A DNA stretch of 64,000 bases from DASXYG01 sp036502625 (GTDB taxonomy: Bacteria > Actinomycetota > Actinomycetes > Streptosporangiales > Streptosporangiaceae): the NCBI GenBank assembly GCA_036502625.1, contig DASXYG010000121.1, positions 26,271 to 90,270 of the forward strand, given 5' to 3'. Both the position numbers and the translations under genes were made by a program. Below, one piece after another: positions 16,701 to 24,728 of this stretch (its first letter is position 1; every line of letters starts with the position of its first letter). The notes under the pieces are model-generated. The model saw only the letters and a list, made by a program, of their open reading frames with translations, was not told the DNA's origin and ran no database searches.

Positions 16701-19471
16701 ATCTGCCGGTAGAGGTTCGCGGCGCCCACCTCGCCGTCGGCGGACTGCGCGTCGTGCAGCCGGTCGTCGTCGAGGTCGGCGATGAACGCCAGCATGCGCG
16801 GGTTGGACGCCAGGCCGAGGAGGTCCTTGACGCCGCGGATGAGGTCGAGCCGCGCGTCGGCGCGCGCCTCGTCGCCGTCGTAGGAGTTCACCAGGAACGC
16901 GCGCATCTGCGTCTCGGTGAAGTCGCGCACCTCCAGCAGCCGCCGGCCCGGGATGGGCTCGACCCGCGCGAGCGCGTCGCGCGCCTGGTCGTCCGACAGC
17001 AGCGACCCCGCGCGGCTGGACACGACGATCTTGGCCTGGCCCTCGGCCGCGCGCATGAGCGTGGCCAGCCGCTCGGCGGCCCGGTCGTACGTCGGGCGTA
17101 CGGCCATCTCGTCGAAGCCGTCGAACAGCAGCACGAGCTGGCCCGTGCGCAGCATGTACTTGAACGCGGCCAGGTCGAAGCGCTCCACACCGGACGCGGC
17201 GAGGTGCGCGGCGATCAGCTCGTCCAGCGACGCCACGGTCTCCAGCGTGCGCAGCTCGATGAGCATGGGCGTGAGGTGCGGCAGCTCGACCGGGAGCCGC
17301 CGGGCCAGCTCGCGCATCAGGAACGTCTTGCCGCGGCCGAAATCGCCGAGGAGCAGCAGGAAGTGGCCCTGGTCGTCGCCCAGCATCCGCAGCACGTCGG
17401 CGAAGAGGTCCTCGCCCTCGGCGATGCCGCCCGTACGGTCGAGGTCGCGGTAGCGCTGCGGTACGTACAGGCCGGGGGTGTAGCGGCGGTCGTGGGTCAG
17501 CGCCTCGGTCTGCGCGGCGACGTAGCGGCGGAGGTCGAGCAGGCCGCGGAACTCGGCGAAGCTGCGCAGCCGCACGCCGCGGCGCATCGCCTCGTCGACC
17601 AGCGCCTGGTCCGGCTGCGCGCCGGAGTAGACGAGCTGCGAGCCGGGTTCGGGGTCGATGGCGTGCACGCGGCTGACGAAGGCGTCGAGCGCCTCGCGGG
17701 TCGGGTCGCCGGGGCACGCGGCGATGCGGAGCTGCTGGAAGAACCGCTCCTCGCCGTGGGTGAGCAGCAGGTACGGCGGGTCGCCGTCGTAGCGGCGCAC
17801 GGTGGCGTCGGGGTAGCGCAGCTCGCAGATCTCCGCCAGGCGGGTGAGCAGCAGCGACGTCGGGTCGTCGCGGCGGGCCGCGGCCGCGGCCACCACGCCC
17901 GTGGCCGGGCGCCGCTTGGAGGCCGTCTCGCCGGGCGCGGGGAAGGTCGTCTGCGCGGACTTCCAGGTCAGCGCGATCGGCGCGGCCGTTGGCCCGGCCT
18001 CCCAGGTCGTGCCGTCGGTGCGGCGGCGCTCCCAGCGGGTGATCCCGTCGCGGTTCAGCCGCAGCAGCTCGTACCGCGGGCCGTCCGGGTCCGACCCGGT
18101 GGCCAGGACCCGCGGGCCGTCCGGCGCGCCGTCGAGCGTGTCCGCCCCGGCGCTCCCCTGGAGCAGCACGTTCAGCCGCGGCGCGACCGTTCCGGCCAGC
18201 CGCCCGGCGTCGGCGACGCCGTCGCCGGATCCGGTCACGTCGTGGTGGACGGCGCCGACGCGCAGCCACCCGCGCTCCTCGTACGGCGCGAGCCGCTCGG
18301 CGAACCAGGACGCCTGCTCGGTGCCGATCCAGCCGCCGTCCTCGCCGGAGAGGTGCGACATGGCGATCGTGGAGTTCAGCCCGGCCACGGCGACGCGCAG
18401 CTCGGGGATCTCCACGAGCGTCCACGGCATGTCGGCCTCGAAGCGCACCTTCTCGGCGTCGCGGTAGAACTCGCCGAACATGCGGGCGTAGTGGCGCCAC
18501 TTCGGCCAGTACGGCGGCGCCGGCTCGACCTCGTCGGCCTCGCAGTTCGCGAAGTACGCGCGGCACGCCGACACGCTGACGTCGCGGCCGCCGGGCACCA
18601 TGACGACCCGGTGGCGGCCGAGGCCGAACGTGCCGGCCAGGTTGGCGAGCAGCTCGCCGGCGCGGTCGAACTCGCTCGGCCGGGCGCCCGCCGTGAGTCC
18701 GCCGCTGACGACGATCAGGTCGGGCCGCGCGCCGGCGTCGGCGGTCGCGGCCCCGATGTCGGCGACCAGGCCGGCCACCGGGTCGGCCGCCTCCGCGCCC
18801 CCGGATTCCGGCTCCGCGAACAGGACGCCGAGGTCGGCGAGGTGCAGGACGGTCAGCTCCGCCGTCTCGGCGGCGTCCTCGCCGGCGGGCAGCGCGCGGG
18901 GGAACTGCGGTCGGCCCTCGATGGCGCGCTGCTGCTGCCGGGCGATGGGCGCGCCGTGGCCGGGCGCGCCGTACGGGCCCGGCTGGCCGGGCACGCCGGG
19001 GAAGCTCGGCTTGACCTCCGGCTTGGCGCGGCCCTGCACGGCGCCGCGCACCGCGTGGTCGAGCCGGTCGGCCGCGGTGTCCTCGTCCGGCACGCCCACC
19101 ATGTCGACGTAGGTGATGGCGGCGAGCAGGCCGGTCGGCTCGCACGGCACCACGCGGATGGGCAGCAGCCTGCGGTTGAGACCGGTGGGGTCGGAGCGGT
19201 AGACGGCCTGCCATTCGAGGCGGCCGTAGACGGACTGGAGGTACGCCGGGGACAGCACGGCGATCATGCGCGCGGCCTCCTCGACGCCGCGGTGCATGAG
19301 CTGGACGAAGTCGGCGCCGCCGACGAAGTCCCAGGCCTGCATCATGATGTGGTAGCCGGATTCCTCGAGCGTCCAGCCGATCCACTCGGCCCACTCTTGG
19401 TCGGCCGGGGCGTAGGAGATGAAGAAGTCCACCGTCGCGCCCGTTCCGTCCGTCACTTTCAGTCCCGGCAC
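13703..19471 (-). CDS. NLR-like protein: TIR, degenerate calcineurin-like domain, NACHT, pentapeptide repeats, 15 WD40 blades
   Basis: A 1922-residue multidomain protein. Residues ~12-130 are a TIR domain (VDFFISYAPADQEWAEWIG; RLEW carries the likely catalytic Glu). Residues ~206-445 match the order of a calcineurin-like phosphoesterase (LHLADLG, DLIVVSGG, VPGGRD, VHHD, LLQGS), but most metal ligands are replaced. Residues ~528-660 form a conserved pre-NACHT region. NACHT ATPase: Walker A GDFGRGKT (~709-716), Walker B LVLLFDGFDE (~779-788). Pentapeptide repeats follow at ~1102-1185. About fifteen 42-residue WD40 blades fill the C-terminus, enough for two propellers. This is the plan of a sensor/ATPase/effector switch; roles in phage defence or programmed death are inference. 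GTG 19471 is preferred over ATG 19537 because the TIR begins 12 residues later. Confidence 0.9.
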   Translation of the reverse strand: MPGLKVTDGTGATVDFFISYAPADQEWAEWIGWTLEESGYHIMMQAWDFVGGADFVQLMHRGVEEAARMIAVLSPAYLQSVYGRLEWQAVYRSDPTGLNRRLLPIRVVPCEPTGLLAAITYVDMVGVPDEDTAADRLDHAVRGAVQGRAKPEVKPSFPGVPGQPGPYGAPGHGAPIARQQQRAIEGRPQFPRALPAGEDAAETAELTVLHLADLGVLFAEPESGGAEAADPVAGLVADIGAATADAGARPDLIVVSGGLTAGARPSEFDRAGELLANLAGTFGLGRHRVVMVPGGRDVSVSACRAYFANCEADEVEPAPPYWPKWRHYARMFGEFYRDAEKVRFEADMPWTLVEIPELRVAVAGLNSTIAMSHLSGEDGGWIGTEQASWFAERLAPYEERGWLRVGAVHHDVTGSGDGVADAGRLAGTVAPRLNVLLQGSAGADTLDGAPDGPRVLATGSDPDGPRYELLRLNRDGITRWERRRTDGTTWEAGPTAAPIALTWKSAQTTFPAPGETASKRRPATGVVAAAAARRDDPTSLLLTRLAEICELRYPDATVRRYDGDPPYLLLTHGEERFFQQLRIAACPGDPTREALDAFVSRVHAIDPEPGSQLVYSGAQPDQALVDEAMRRGVRLRSFAEFRGLLDLRRYVAAQTEALTHDRRYTPGLYVPQRYRDLDRTGGIAEGEDLFADVLRMLGDDQGHFLLLLGDFGRGKTFLMRELARRLPVELPHLTPMLIELRTLETVASLDELIAAHLAASGVERFDLAAFKYMLRTGQLVLLFDGFDEMAVRPTYDRAAERLATLMRAAEGQAKIVVSSRAGSLLSDDQARDALARVEPIPGRRLLEVRDFTETQMRAFLVNSYDGDEARADARLDLIRGVKDLLGLASNPRMLAFIADLDDDRLHDAQSADGEVGAANLYRQILDAWLAYEAEVRGGPAARAANLDKARRWEAVMALALRLWDSDRPYVTLADLTDVAGDVIAGLTERRLTAEQAAHVVGSGTLLVRAGEGAFTFVHNSVMEWLVAAEIAQRLGRGETDPEPLRGRVISALMADFLVDLAGYRQCRAWAERTLADSKAAEAARANALKISGRVREPTGVPVNLRGVNFRGVDLSGRDLRRADLSGADLTDARLVGTDLEGARLIGTKLAGARLDRARMLRADLSGADLTGARLLGTDLRETVTAGATWRRATLVAVEGQAELAASDGLAGAAVVPGTDVETELAPATVGIAHSFRNGALPGLLAFSPDGGVLAVGDETGAVVICDAYHGAGLRTLTGHSDRVYTLAFNPSGDRLVTAGLDEEVRLWDPMTGECVQLLGGHATPVWSVQFSPDGTQLVTADADGVVREWDPTTGECRRTHDDHEGSVWSVRFAPDGSTLVTAGDDHAVPVYDTRTGEHLRTLRGHAAPIWWAHFNGDGSLLATCDAQGEVRLSSVETGHCLRTLRGHHGPVWSAAFSPDGALIATAGDDHTVRVFETETGECLHVLEGHTGPVWVAVFSPDGARLVTASSDHDLRVWDPRGGEPLRTLRGHTGPVWACAFSADGSLLASTSNDDTVLIWDPATGARRDKLAGHIERLSSVVYHPEGRLLLSTSNDGRAHLWDPATGAYRHALPGHTGRIGSAEFTPDGALVAIPGNLGDVRMWDVETGRHHHSLGADTDQVWAVAFSPNGRMLATATDDDSVRLWTVNTDRLIRTLAGHTGRVRSLSFSADGSTLASACDDRTVRLWNPATGRCRHVLDGHGDRVWQVAFSPDGSLLASASYDATVRLWDPVTGRPTRALLGHAGRVRSVAFSPDGRLLATSGDDRTVRLWDVAAGGELWTLRDYTDPARSVAFSPDGAQLATASDDGAVRLWDIRDGAPVSRVMLIGLPDGWAAASRDGRYKLSGDPAGKFWHVVGLCRFEPGELDPYVPDIRRLDDDAHF

Positions 19472-19626
19472 GCGGTCAGTATGTCGCGCGAGTGGTCGTT
19501 CCCGCACCCCGTCATCGCCCGGCCACGCGCCGCACACGGCCGTTCCCGCAGGGCATGTGCGGTGCGTGGCCGGGATCGGCGCGCCTCCCGTACGGCTATA
19601 ACATCTGCGGCGATGGGCGGACGCAG

Positions 19627-20859
19627 ATGGTGAACCCGACGGCGCCGCGGCCCGCGTGGCCGCGCCGCGTACCGGTGCTGGACTGGATCCGCGTCGGCCT
19701 GTTCGTCCTCGGCGGCGTGTGCGTGGCCACGGGGCTGCTGCCGTTCGCCGAGGCCGAGGCCACGATGCGGCGCGTCCTGCCGATCCTGGCGTTCCTCGCG
19801 ACGGTGATCATCCTGGCCGAGCTGACCGCCGAGGCCGGCGTGTTCGACGTGATCGCGGCGCGCATCGCGATCGCCGGGCGCGGCCGCTTCGTCGCGCTGT
19901 TCGGCATGTGCGGCGCGTTCGCCGCCGTCACGACCATCGCGCTCAACCTCGACACCACGGCCGTGCTGCTGTTCCCCGTCATGCTCGCCACGGCCCGCAA
20001 GGTCGGCATGCCGGGGCTGCCGCTGGCGATGACGACGCTGTGGCTGGCCAACACCGCGAGCCTGCTCCTGCCGGTCTCGAACCTGACGAACCTCCTGGCC
20101 GCCAACCGCGTCGACCTCGGCGTCACCGAGTACGCCCAGGTGATGGGCCTGCCGCAGGTCGCGTCGATCGCCGTCACGATGGTGTGCCTGTGGGCCTTCT
20201 ACTGGCGGCCCGGCGTCCGCGGCCCCGGCGCCGGCGGGCCGCTCGGCCACCGCTACACCGTGCCGCCGCCGCACACGCCGCGCGACCGTACGCTCTTCTG
20301 GACCGCCGCGGGCGCCTGCGTCGTGTTCCTCGTGTGCGTGGCGGTGAACGCGCCGCTGCAGATCGCCTCGACGATCTGCGCGGCGCTGCTCGCGGTGGCC
20401 TTCGCCGTACGGATGCGCGACCGGCTGCGCTGGAGCCTGCTCCCCTGGCGGCTGCTGATCTTCGTGACGGGCCTGTTCCTGGTCGTCCAGACGATCAGCG
20501 CGCACGGCCTCGACGACGTGATGCGGGCGCTGATCGGCCCGGACGGCGGCCCGGCCGGGGTGTTCCGTGCGGCCGGAACCGGCGCGGGCGCGGCCAACCT
20601 GGTCAACAACCTCCCGTCGTACCTCGCGGGCGAGGCCGCGGTGCCGGTCGCCAACCACACGCAATTGCTCGGGCTGCTGATCGGCACGAACGTCGGCCCG
20701 CTCGTCACCCCGTGGGCGTCGCTGGCCACGCTGCTCTGCTACGAGCGGGCGCGCACCGACGGCGTCCGCATCCCGCTCGCCAGGTTCGTGCTGACGGGCC
20801 TGGTCACGGCGGTGGCCACGCTGCTCGCCTCGATCGCCGCGCTGGTGCTCACGGGCTGA
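19627..20859 (+). CDS. ArsB/SLC13-like anion permease
   Basis: A 410-residue membrane protein with about ten hydrophobic segments. NLDTTAVLLFPVMLATARKVG and TLWLANTASLLLPVSNLTNLL (about residues 116-165) are the paired half-helix motif of the ArsB/NhaD/citrate transporter superfamily, and LVNNLPSYLAGEAA with LLIGTNVGPLVTPWAS repeats it in the second half. The family exports arsenite or carries organic anions; which of these applies cannot be told, and no arsenic genes are nearby. The ATG at 19627 is the first that avoids a stop, with TAACAT as a possible -10 at 19599-19604. It ends by overlapping the convergent deformylase gene by 11 nt. Confidence 0.85.
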   Translation: MVNPTAPRPAWPRRVPVLDWIRVGLFVLGGVCVATGLLPFAEAEATMRRVLPILAFLATVIILAELTAEAGVFDVIAARIAIAGRGRFVALFGMCGAFAAVTTIALNLDTTAVLLFPVMLATARKVGMPGLPLAMTTLWLANTASLLLPVSNLTNLLAANRVDLGVTEYAQVMGLPQVASIAVTMVCLWAFYWRPGVRGPGAGGPLGHRYTVPPPHTPRDRTLFWTAAGACVVFLVCVAVNAPLQIASTICAALLAVAFAVRMRDRLRWSLLPWRLLIFVTGLFLVVQTISAHGLDDVMRALIGPDGGPAGVFRAAGTGAGAANLVNNLPSYLAGEAAVPVANHTQLLGLLIGTNVGPLVTPWASLATLLCYERARTDGVRIPLARFVLTGLVTAVATLLASIAALVLTG

Positions 20860-21352
20860 CCGGCGGCCAGCGCGCGTCGATCTCCCGCTGCGCGGCCGTA
20901 CGCGCGGCCTCGTCGAGCCGGTCGAGGAACAGCACGCCGTCGAGGTGGTCGAGCTCGTGCTGGAGGCAGCGCGCCATCGGCCCGGTCAGCCGCACCTTCA
21001 CGGGGCGGCCCGCGGTGTCCGAACCGCGCGCCGTGACCGCGTACGCGCGGCGCAGCGGCGCCCAAACGCCGGGCGCGGACAGGCACCCCTCGTCGCCGTC
21101 CTGCCCCTGCTCGGACAGCTCCAGGACGGGGTTCACCAGGTGGCCGCGCAGGCCGGTGCCGTTGTCGTAGACGACGACCCGTACGCCCTCGCCGATCTGC
21201 GGCGCCGCCAGCCCGGCGCGGCCCGGCACGGCGTGCAGCGTGCGCATCATCTCCTTGACCAGGGCGCGCAGCGGCTTGCCGAACTCCGTGACCGGCGCCG
21301 CGCGCGTGCGCAGGATCGGTTCCCCGATGAGCAGTATCGGCCGGACGGCCAC
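20849..21352 (-). CDS. def: Peptide deformylase
   Basis: A 167-residue deformylase with all three motifs: GLAAPQI (motif 1, about residue 47), EGCLS (motif 2, metal Cys, about 88) and QHELDH (motif 3, two metal His and catalytic Glu, about 131). It removes the formyl group from nascent proteins. The GTG start at 21352 gives MAVRPILLIGEP, a usual N-terminus; the ATG two bases upstream is in another frame. The protein lacks a basic C-terminal extension. It is convergent with the permease gene, so it does not form an operon with a formyltransferase gene here; it may be a second copy. Confidence 0.95.
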   Translation of the reverse strand: MAVRPILLIGEPILRTRAAPVTEFGKPLRALVKEMMRTLHAVPGRAGLAAPQIGEGVRVVVYDNGTGLRGHLVNPVLELSEQGQDGDEGCLSAPGVWAPLRRAYAVTARGSDTAGRPVKVRLTGPMARCLQHELDHLDGVLFLDRLDEAARTAAQREIDARWPPVSP

Positions 21353-21554
21353 ATGATCTCCCAGCGTGTCGGCGGCGGTCGACGCCTTCTCCCGTACGGA
21401 CGGCGCGGTTATCCCCCGGCGCCGGCCGCCGTGAACTGGCGTAGCAGCGACGTTAGCTTCACGTCACCGTCTGTGACCGGACGCGGCGCCGGGCGCGGGC
21501 GAACCGGCCCTGACATGTGTCCGTCAGATGCGGACAAACATCGGGAATTGCCGT

Positions 21555-21560
21555 TACATT
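21555..21560 (+). promoter_or_regulatory. -10 box TACATT of a leaderless transcript
   Basis: TACATT (TANNNT) ends 7 nt before the GTG at 21568, so the message for the downstream methyltransferase probably starts at its start codon. This supports GTG 21568 over the in-frame ATG at 21517. Confidence 0.5.
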
Positions 21561-21567
21561 CGTCGGC

Positions 21568-22425
21568 GTGTCCGACGCGCGAGACGAACTGACCCCCGCA
21601 TCCGGCGGCCGCTCCCCCGACAGGGACCGGGCGTCCACCGTGATCGACCCCACCGTGCCGAGCACGGCCCGGATGTACGACTACTACCTGGGCGGCAAGG
21701 ACAACTTCGCCGCCGACCGCGACGCCGCGGAGGCCGTGCTGTCGGCCGCGCCCGAGGTGCGCATGCTGGCCAGGGAGAACCGCGCGTTCCTGATCCGCGC
21801 GGTGCGCTACCTCGCCGAGCAGGGCGTCACGCAGATCCTCGACATCGGCACGGGCATCCCCACCTCGCCGAACGTCCACGAGGTGGCGCGGTCGATCGCG
21901 CCGGAGACCCGCATCGTGTACGTCGACAACGACCCGATCGTGCTGGCGCACAACCGGGCGCTGCGCGCGGCCGACGGCGTGGCCTGCATCCGCGGCGACA
22001 TGCGCGACCCGGCCACGTTCGCCGACGACCCGGTCCTGCACGACCTGATCGACTTCGACCGCCCCGTCGCCGTGCTGTTCGCGTCCGTGCTGCACTTCAT
22101 GACCGACGCCGAGGACCCGCACGCCATCGTCGGGTTCTGGCGCGACCGAATCGTCCCCGGCAGCTATCTGCTGGTCTCGCACATCACCGGCGAATCGCGC
22201 CCGACGGCCTCGGCCGACGCCGCGAGCGCGTACACCACGGCGCGCGCCTCGTCCTCGGCGACGCTCCGCAGCCGCGCCGACATCCAGCGCCTGTTCGACG
22301 GCTTCACGCTCGTCGACCCGCCGGGCCGGCTCGTCTACCTCCCCGAATGGCACCCCGACGACCCGGGGAACGTCGTCGACCCGGAGCTGGTCTGGATGCT
22401 CGCGGGGGTCGGCCGCCGCGTCTGA
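21568..22425 (+). CDS. SAM-dependent methyltransferase (DUF574/Methyltransf_19 family)
   Basis: A 285-residue protein. IDPTVPSTARMYDYYLGGKDNFAADRDAAE (about residues 28-57) is the hallmark N-terminus of this actinomycete family, followed by SAM motif I as ILDIGTGIPTSPNVHEVA, VYVDNDPIVLAHNRAL for motif post-I, and FASVLHFM for motif IV. The family is abundant in Streptomyces and relatives; targets are mostly unknown. Flanked by oppositely oriented def and followed by tetR; no operon is evident. Confidence 0.9.
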   Translation: MSDARDELTPASGGRSPDRDRASTVIDPTVPSTARMYDYYLGGKDNFAADRDAAEAVLSAAPEVRMLARENRAFLIRAVRYLAEQGVTQILDIGTGIPTSPNVHEVARSIAPETRIVYVDNDPIVLAHNRALRAADGVACIRGDMRDPATFADDPVLHDLIDFDRPVAVLFASVLHFMTDAEDPHAIVGFWRDRIVPGSYLLVSHITGESRPTASADAASAYTTARASSSATLRSRADIQRLFDGFTLVDPPGRLVYLPEWHPDDPGNVVDPELVWMLAGVGRRV

Positions 22426-22442
22426 CCCGCCGTAGACCCTCA

Positions 22443-22507
22443 TATTGCGCGCCCGTATTTTTGCCGGACACGAATCATTGCGCGGCGCGCACGTTTTGCC
22501 GTACGGT
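22443..22507 (+). promoter_or_regulatory. Direct-repeat element and -10 of the tetR/monooxygenase operon
   Basis: Two similar segments, ATTGCGCG..CG.ATTTTTGCCGG (22443-22466) and ATTGCGCG..CG.CACGTTTTGCCG (22477-22502), lie in tandem about 34 nt apart before the start at 22515. TACGGT at 22502-22507 fits TANNNT and ends 7 nt before the ATG. The repeats could be operator half-sites or an activator site. Confidence 0.45.
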
Positions 22508-22514
22508 TCTCGGC

Positions 22515-23156
22515 ATGGCGGACAACGACGCACCCGGGCTGCGCGAGCGCAAGAAGCTGGCCACCCGCGCGGCGATCAGCGACGCGGCGCTGCGGCTCGC
22601 GATCGCGCACGGGTTCGACAACGTGCTGGTGGAGGACATCGCCGCGGCGGCGAACGTCTCGCCGCGGACGTTCAACAACTACTTCTCCAGCAAGCAGGAG
22701 GCCATCGTCTCCCGGGCGCTCGACCGCGCCAGGCGCGCCGCCGACGTGCTGCGCGAGCGGCCCGCGGGCGAACCCCTGTGGGAGGCGCTGACCGACGCGG
22801 TGATCGCGCCGTACGAGGGCGCCGCCATGCCCGATCTGGACCGCCTGGCAGGCATTCGCCTGCTCATGGACACACCCGCCCTGCGCGCGGAGCTCACGCG
22901 CGTGTTCACCGGAAGCCAGCGCGAACTGGCCGCCGCGATCGCCGAGCGCACCGGGCTCGACGCCGAACGCGACCTCTACCCGGCCCTGGTCGCGGGGGTC
23001 GCGACCGCGGCCGAGGGCGTCGCCATGGAGCGCTGGCTGCGGGCCGACCCGCCCATCGCCATCGACCGGGAGCTGCGCGACGCCCTCGGGCAGGTCGCCG
23101 CCGGCCTGCCCGTCCCCGCCCCCCGGCGGACGAAAGGAACCCACCGTGACCACTGA
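22515..23156 (+). CDS. TetR family transcriptional regulator
   Basis: A 213-residue regulator starting MADNDAPGLRERKKLATRAA. The HTH spans about residues 24-60 with IAAAANVSPRTFNNYFSSKQEAI. The RTFNNYF recognition helix and the C-terminal sequence resemble mycofactocin/monooxygenase-linked regulators, but the ligand is not determinable. The downstream FAD monooxygenase gene starts inside its last codons (11-nt overlap), so the three genes form one operon in which the regulator probably controls itself and the enzymes. A direct repeat upstream is the candidate operator. Confidence 0.88.
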   Translation: MADNDAPGLRERKKLATRAAISDAALRLAIAHGFDNVLVEDIAAAANVSPRTFNNYFSSKQEAIVSRALDRARRAADVLRERPAGEPLWEALTDAVIAPYEGAAMPDLDRLAGIRLLMDTPALRAELTRVFTGSQRELAAAIAERTGLDAERDLYPALVAGVATAAEGVAMERWLRADPPIAIDRELRDALGQVAAGLPVPAPRRTKGTHRDH

Positions 23157-24702
23157 CGTCCTGATCGCGGGCGGCGGTCCGAACGGGCTGATGCTCGCCT
23201 GCGAGCTCGCCCTCAACGGGGTGCGCCCGGTCCTGCTGGAACGTGAGGCGGACCGCGACCGGCCCATCCGCGCGAACGGGCTCATCGGCCGCGTCGCGCA
23301 CGTCTTCGACCGGCGCGGCCTGCTCGCCCGCCTCGGCCTCGGCGACGACCCGCCGGCGCCCACACCGTTCTTCCAGTTCGGCGGCCTGCCGCTGGACCTG
23401 CGCGCGGTGCCGGGCAACCCGATGACCGGCGTGCCCGTGCCGCAGCCGCGCGTGGAGGCGATGCTGGAGGAGCGGGCGCGCGAGCTCGGCGTGGAGATCC
23501 GCCGCGGCCACGAGCTGACCGCGCAGCACGACACCGGTACGTCCGTGTCCTGCGAGGTCGCCGGGCCGGACGGCGCCTACCGCATCGACGCGCGCTGGCT
23601 GGTCGGCGCGGACGGCTCGCGCAGCCTCGTCCGCAAGACCTCCGGCATCGGCTTCCCCGGCACGAGCCGCCCCGACTTCGTCTCCCGCATCGCCGAGGTG
23701 GTGCTCCCGGACGGGTACCTGGACCCGACCGGCCTCGGCCTGAACGTGCCCGGCGTGGGCCGCCTGCCCATGGGCTTCACCCGTACGGCCGGCGGCGTGT
23801 TCTCCACCGCGTCGTTCGCCCCGGGCATCCAGTTGGTCGGCTCCAACGAGTGGGACCAGCCGCCGCCCGACCCGGACGTCCCGATGAGCCTGGACGAGCT
23901 GCGCGCCAGCGTGCGCCGGGTGATCGGCGCCGACCTCCCGATGACCGCGCCCGAGGGGCCGGGACCGTACCGGATGTACCGGCACACGCTGGAGAGCCGC
24001 CACGCCGACCGCTACCGCGCGGGCCGGGTGCTGCTGGTCGGCGACGCCGCGCACATCCAGTTCGGCATCGGCGGGCCGGGGCTGAACCTCGGCCTCCAGG
24101 ACGCCGCCAACCTCGGCTGGAAGCTGGCGGCCGTGGTCGGCGGGGCGGCGCCGGACGACCTGCTCGACACGTACGACGCCGAGCGGCGCCCGGTCGCCGG
24201 GCGCGTCCTGATGCAGACGCGCGCGCAGGTCGCGCTGCTGGCCCCCGGCGAGGAGACCACGGCGCTGCGCGAGCTGTTCGGCGAGCTGCTGACCGACCCG
24301 GCCGCCACGGCGCGCATCGCGAACACCATGGCCGGCGCCGACACCCGGTACGACACCCGCGTGACCGACCCGGCGCCGCACCCGCTGGCCGGCGGCTGGG
24401 CCGACGACCTCCCGCTGGCCACCGAGGCCGGGCCCACCCGGCTCGCGGTGCTCCAGCGCGGCGGCCGCCCCCTGCTGCTCGACCTGGCGGGGCGCCCCGA
24501 GGTGGCCGAGGCCGCCGCGGGCTGGAAGGACCGCGTCGACCTGGTCACCGCGCGCATCGCCGGCGCGGCCGTCCCGGTGGACGCCCTGCTCGTACGGCCG
24601 GACGGTTATCTCGCATGGGCGGTCGGCGCCGACGCCCCGCCCGACACCGCGCTGCGCGGCCTGCGCGCCGCGCTCACCACCTGGTTCGGCCCGGCCCGAT
24701 GA
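23146..24702 (+). CDS. FAD-dependent aromatic monooxygenase (PheA/TfdB/RdmE type)
   Basis: A 518-residue class A flavoprotein hydroxylase. GGGPNGLMLACELALNG at residues 8-24 is the GxGxxG dinucleotide motif, VGADGSRSLVRK (about 152-163) the DG motif, and GDAAHIQFGIGGPGLNLGLQDA (about 298-319, shown without break for its key GD and flanking residues) the second FAD motif. A C-terminal thioredoxin-like region is present. Such enzymes hydroxylate phenols or polyketides using NADPH. The GTG start has AAAGGAA 6 nt upstream inside the tetR gene. The hydrolase downstream starts on its stop codon. Confidence 0.92.
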   Translation: MTTDVLIAGGGPNGLMLACELALNGVRPVLLEREADRDRPIRANGLIGRVAHVFDRRGLLARLGLGDDPPAPTPFFQFGGLPLDLRAVPGNPMTGVPVPQPRVEAMLEERARELGVEIRRGHELTAQHDTGTSVSCEVAGPDGAYRIDARWLVGADGSRSLVRKTSGIGFPGTSRPDFVSRIAEVVLPDGYLDPTGLGLNVPGVGRLPMGFTRTAGGVFSTASFAPGIQLVGSNEWDQPPPDPDVPMSLDELRASVRRVIGADLPMTAPEGPGPYRMYRHTLESRHADRYRAGRVLLVGDAAHIQFGIGGPGLNLGLQDAANLGWKLAAVVGGAAPDDLLDTYDAERRPVAGRVLMQTRAQVALLAPGEETTALRELFGELLTDPAATARIANTMAGADTRYDTRVTDPAPHPLAGGWADDLPLATEAGPTRLAVLQRGGRPLLLDLAGRPEVAEAAAGWKDRVDLVTARIAGAAVPVDALLVRPDGYLAWAVGADAPPDTALRGLRAALTTWFGPAR

Positions 24703-24728
24703 CCGGACCCGAAAACACGGGAGCAGCG

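Noticed and set aside
13487..19633. A 2048-codon open frame on the plus strand opposite the NLR-like gene
   Set aside because: It is the mirror of a gene with clear domains; its translation is Val/Gly/Arg-rich without recognisable motifs, as expected for the antisense of GC-rich coding DNA.
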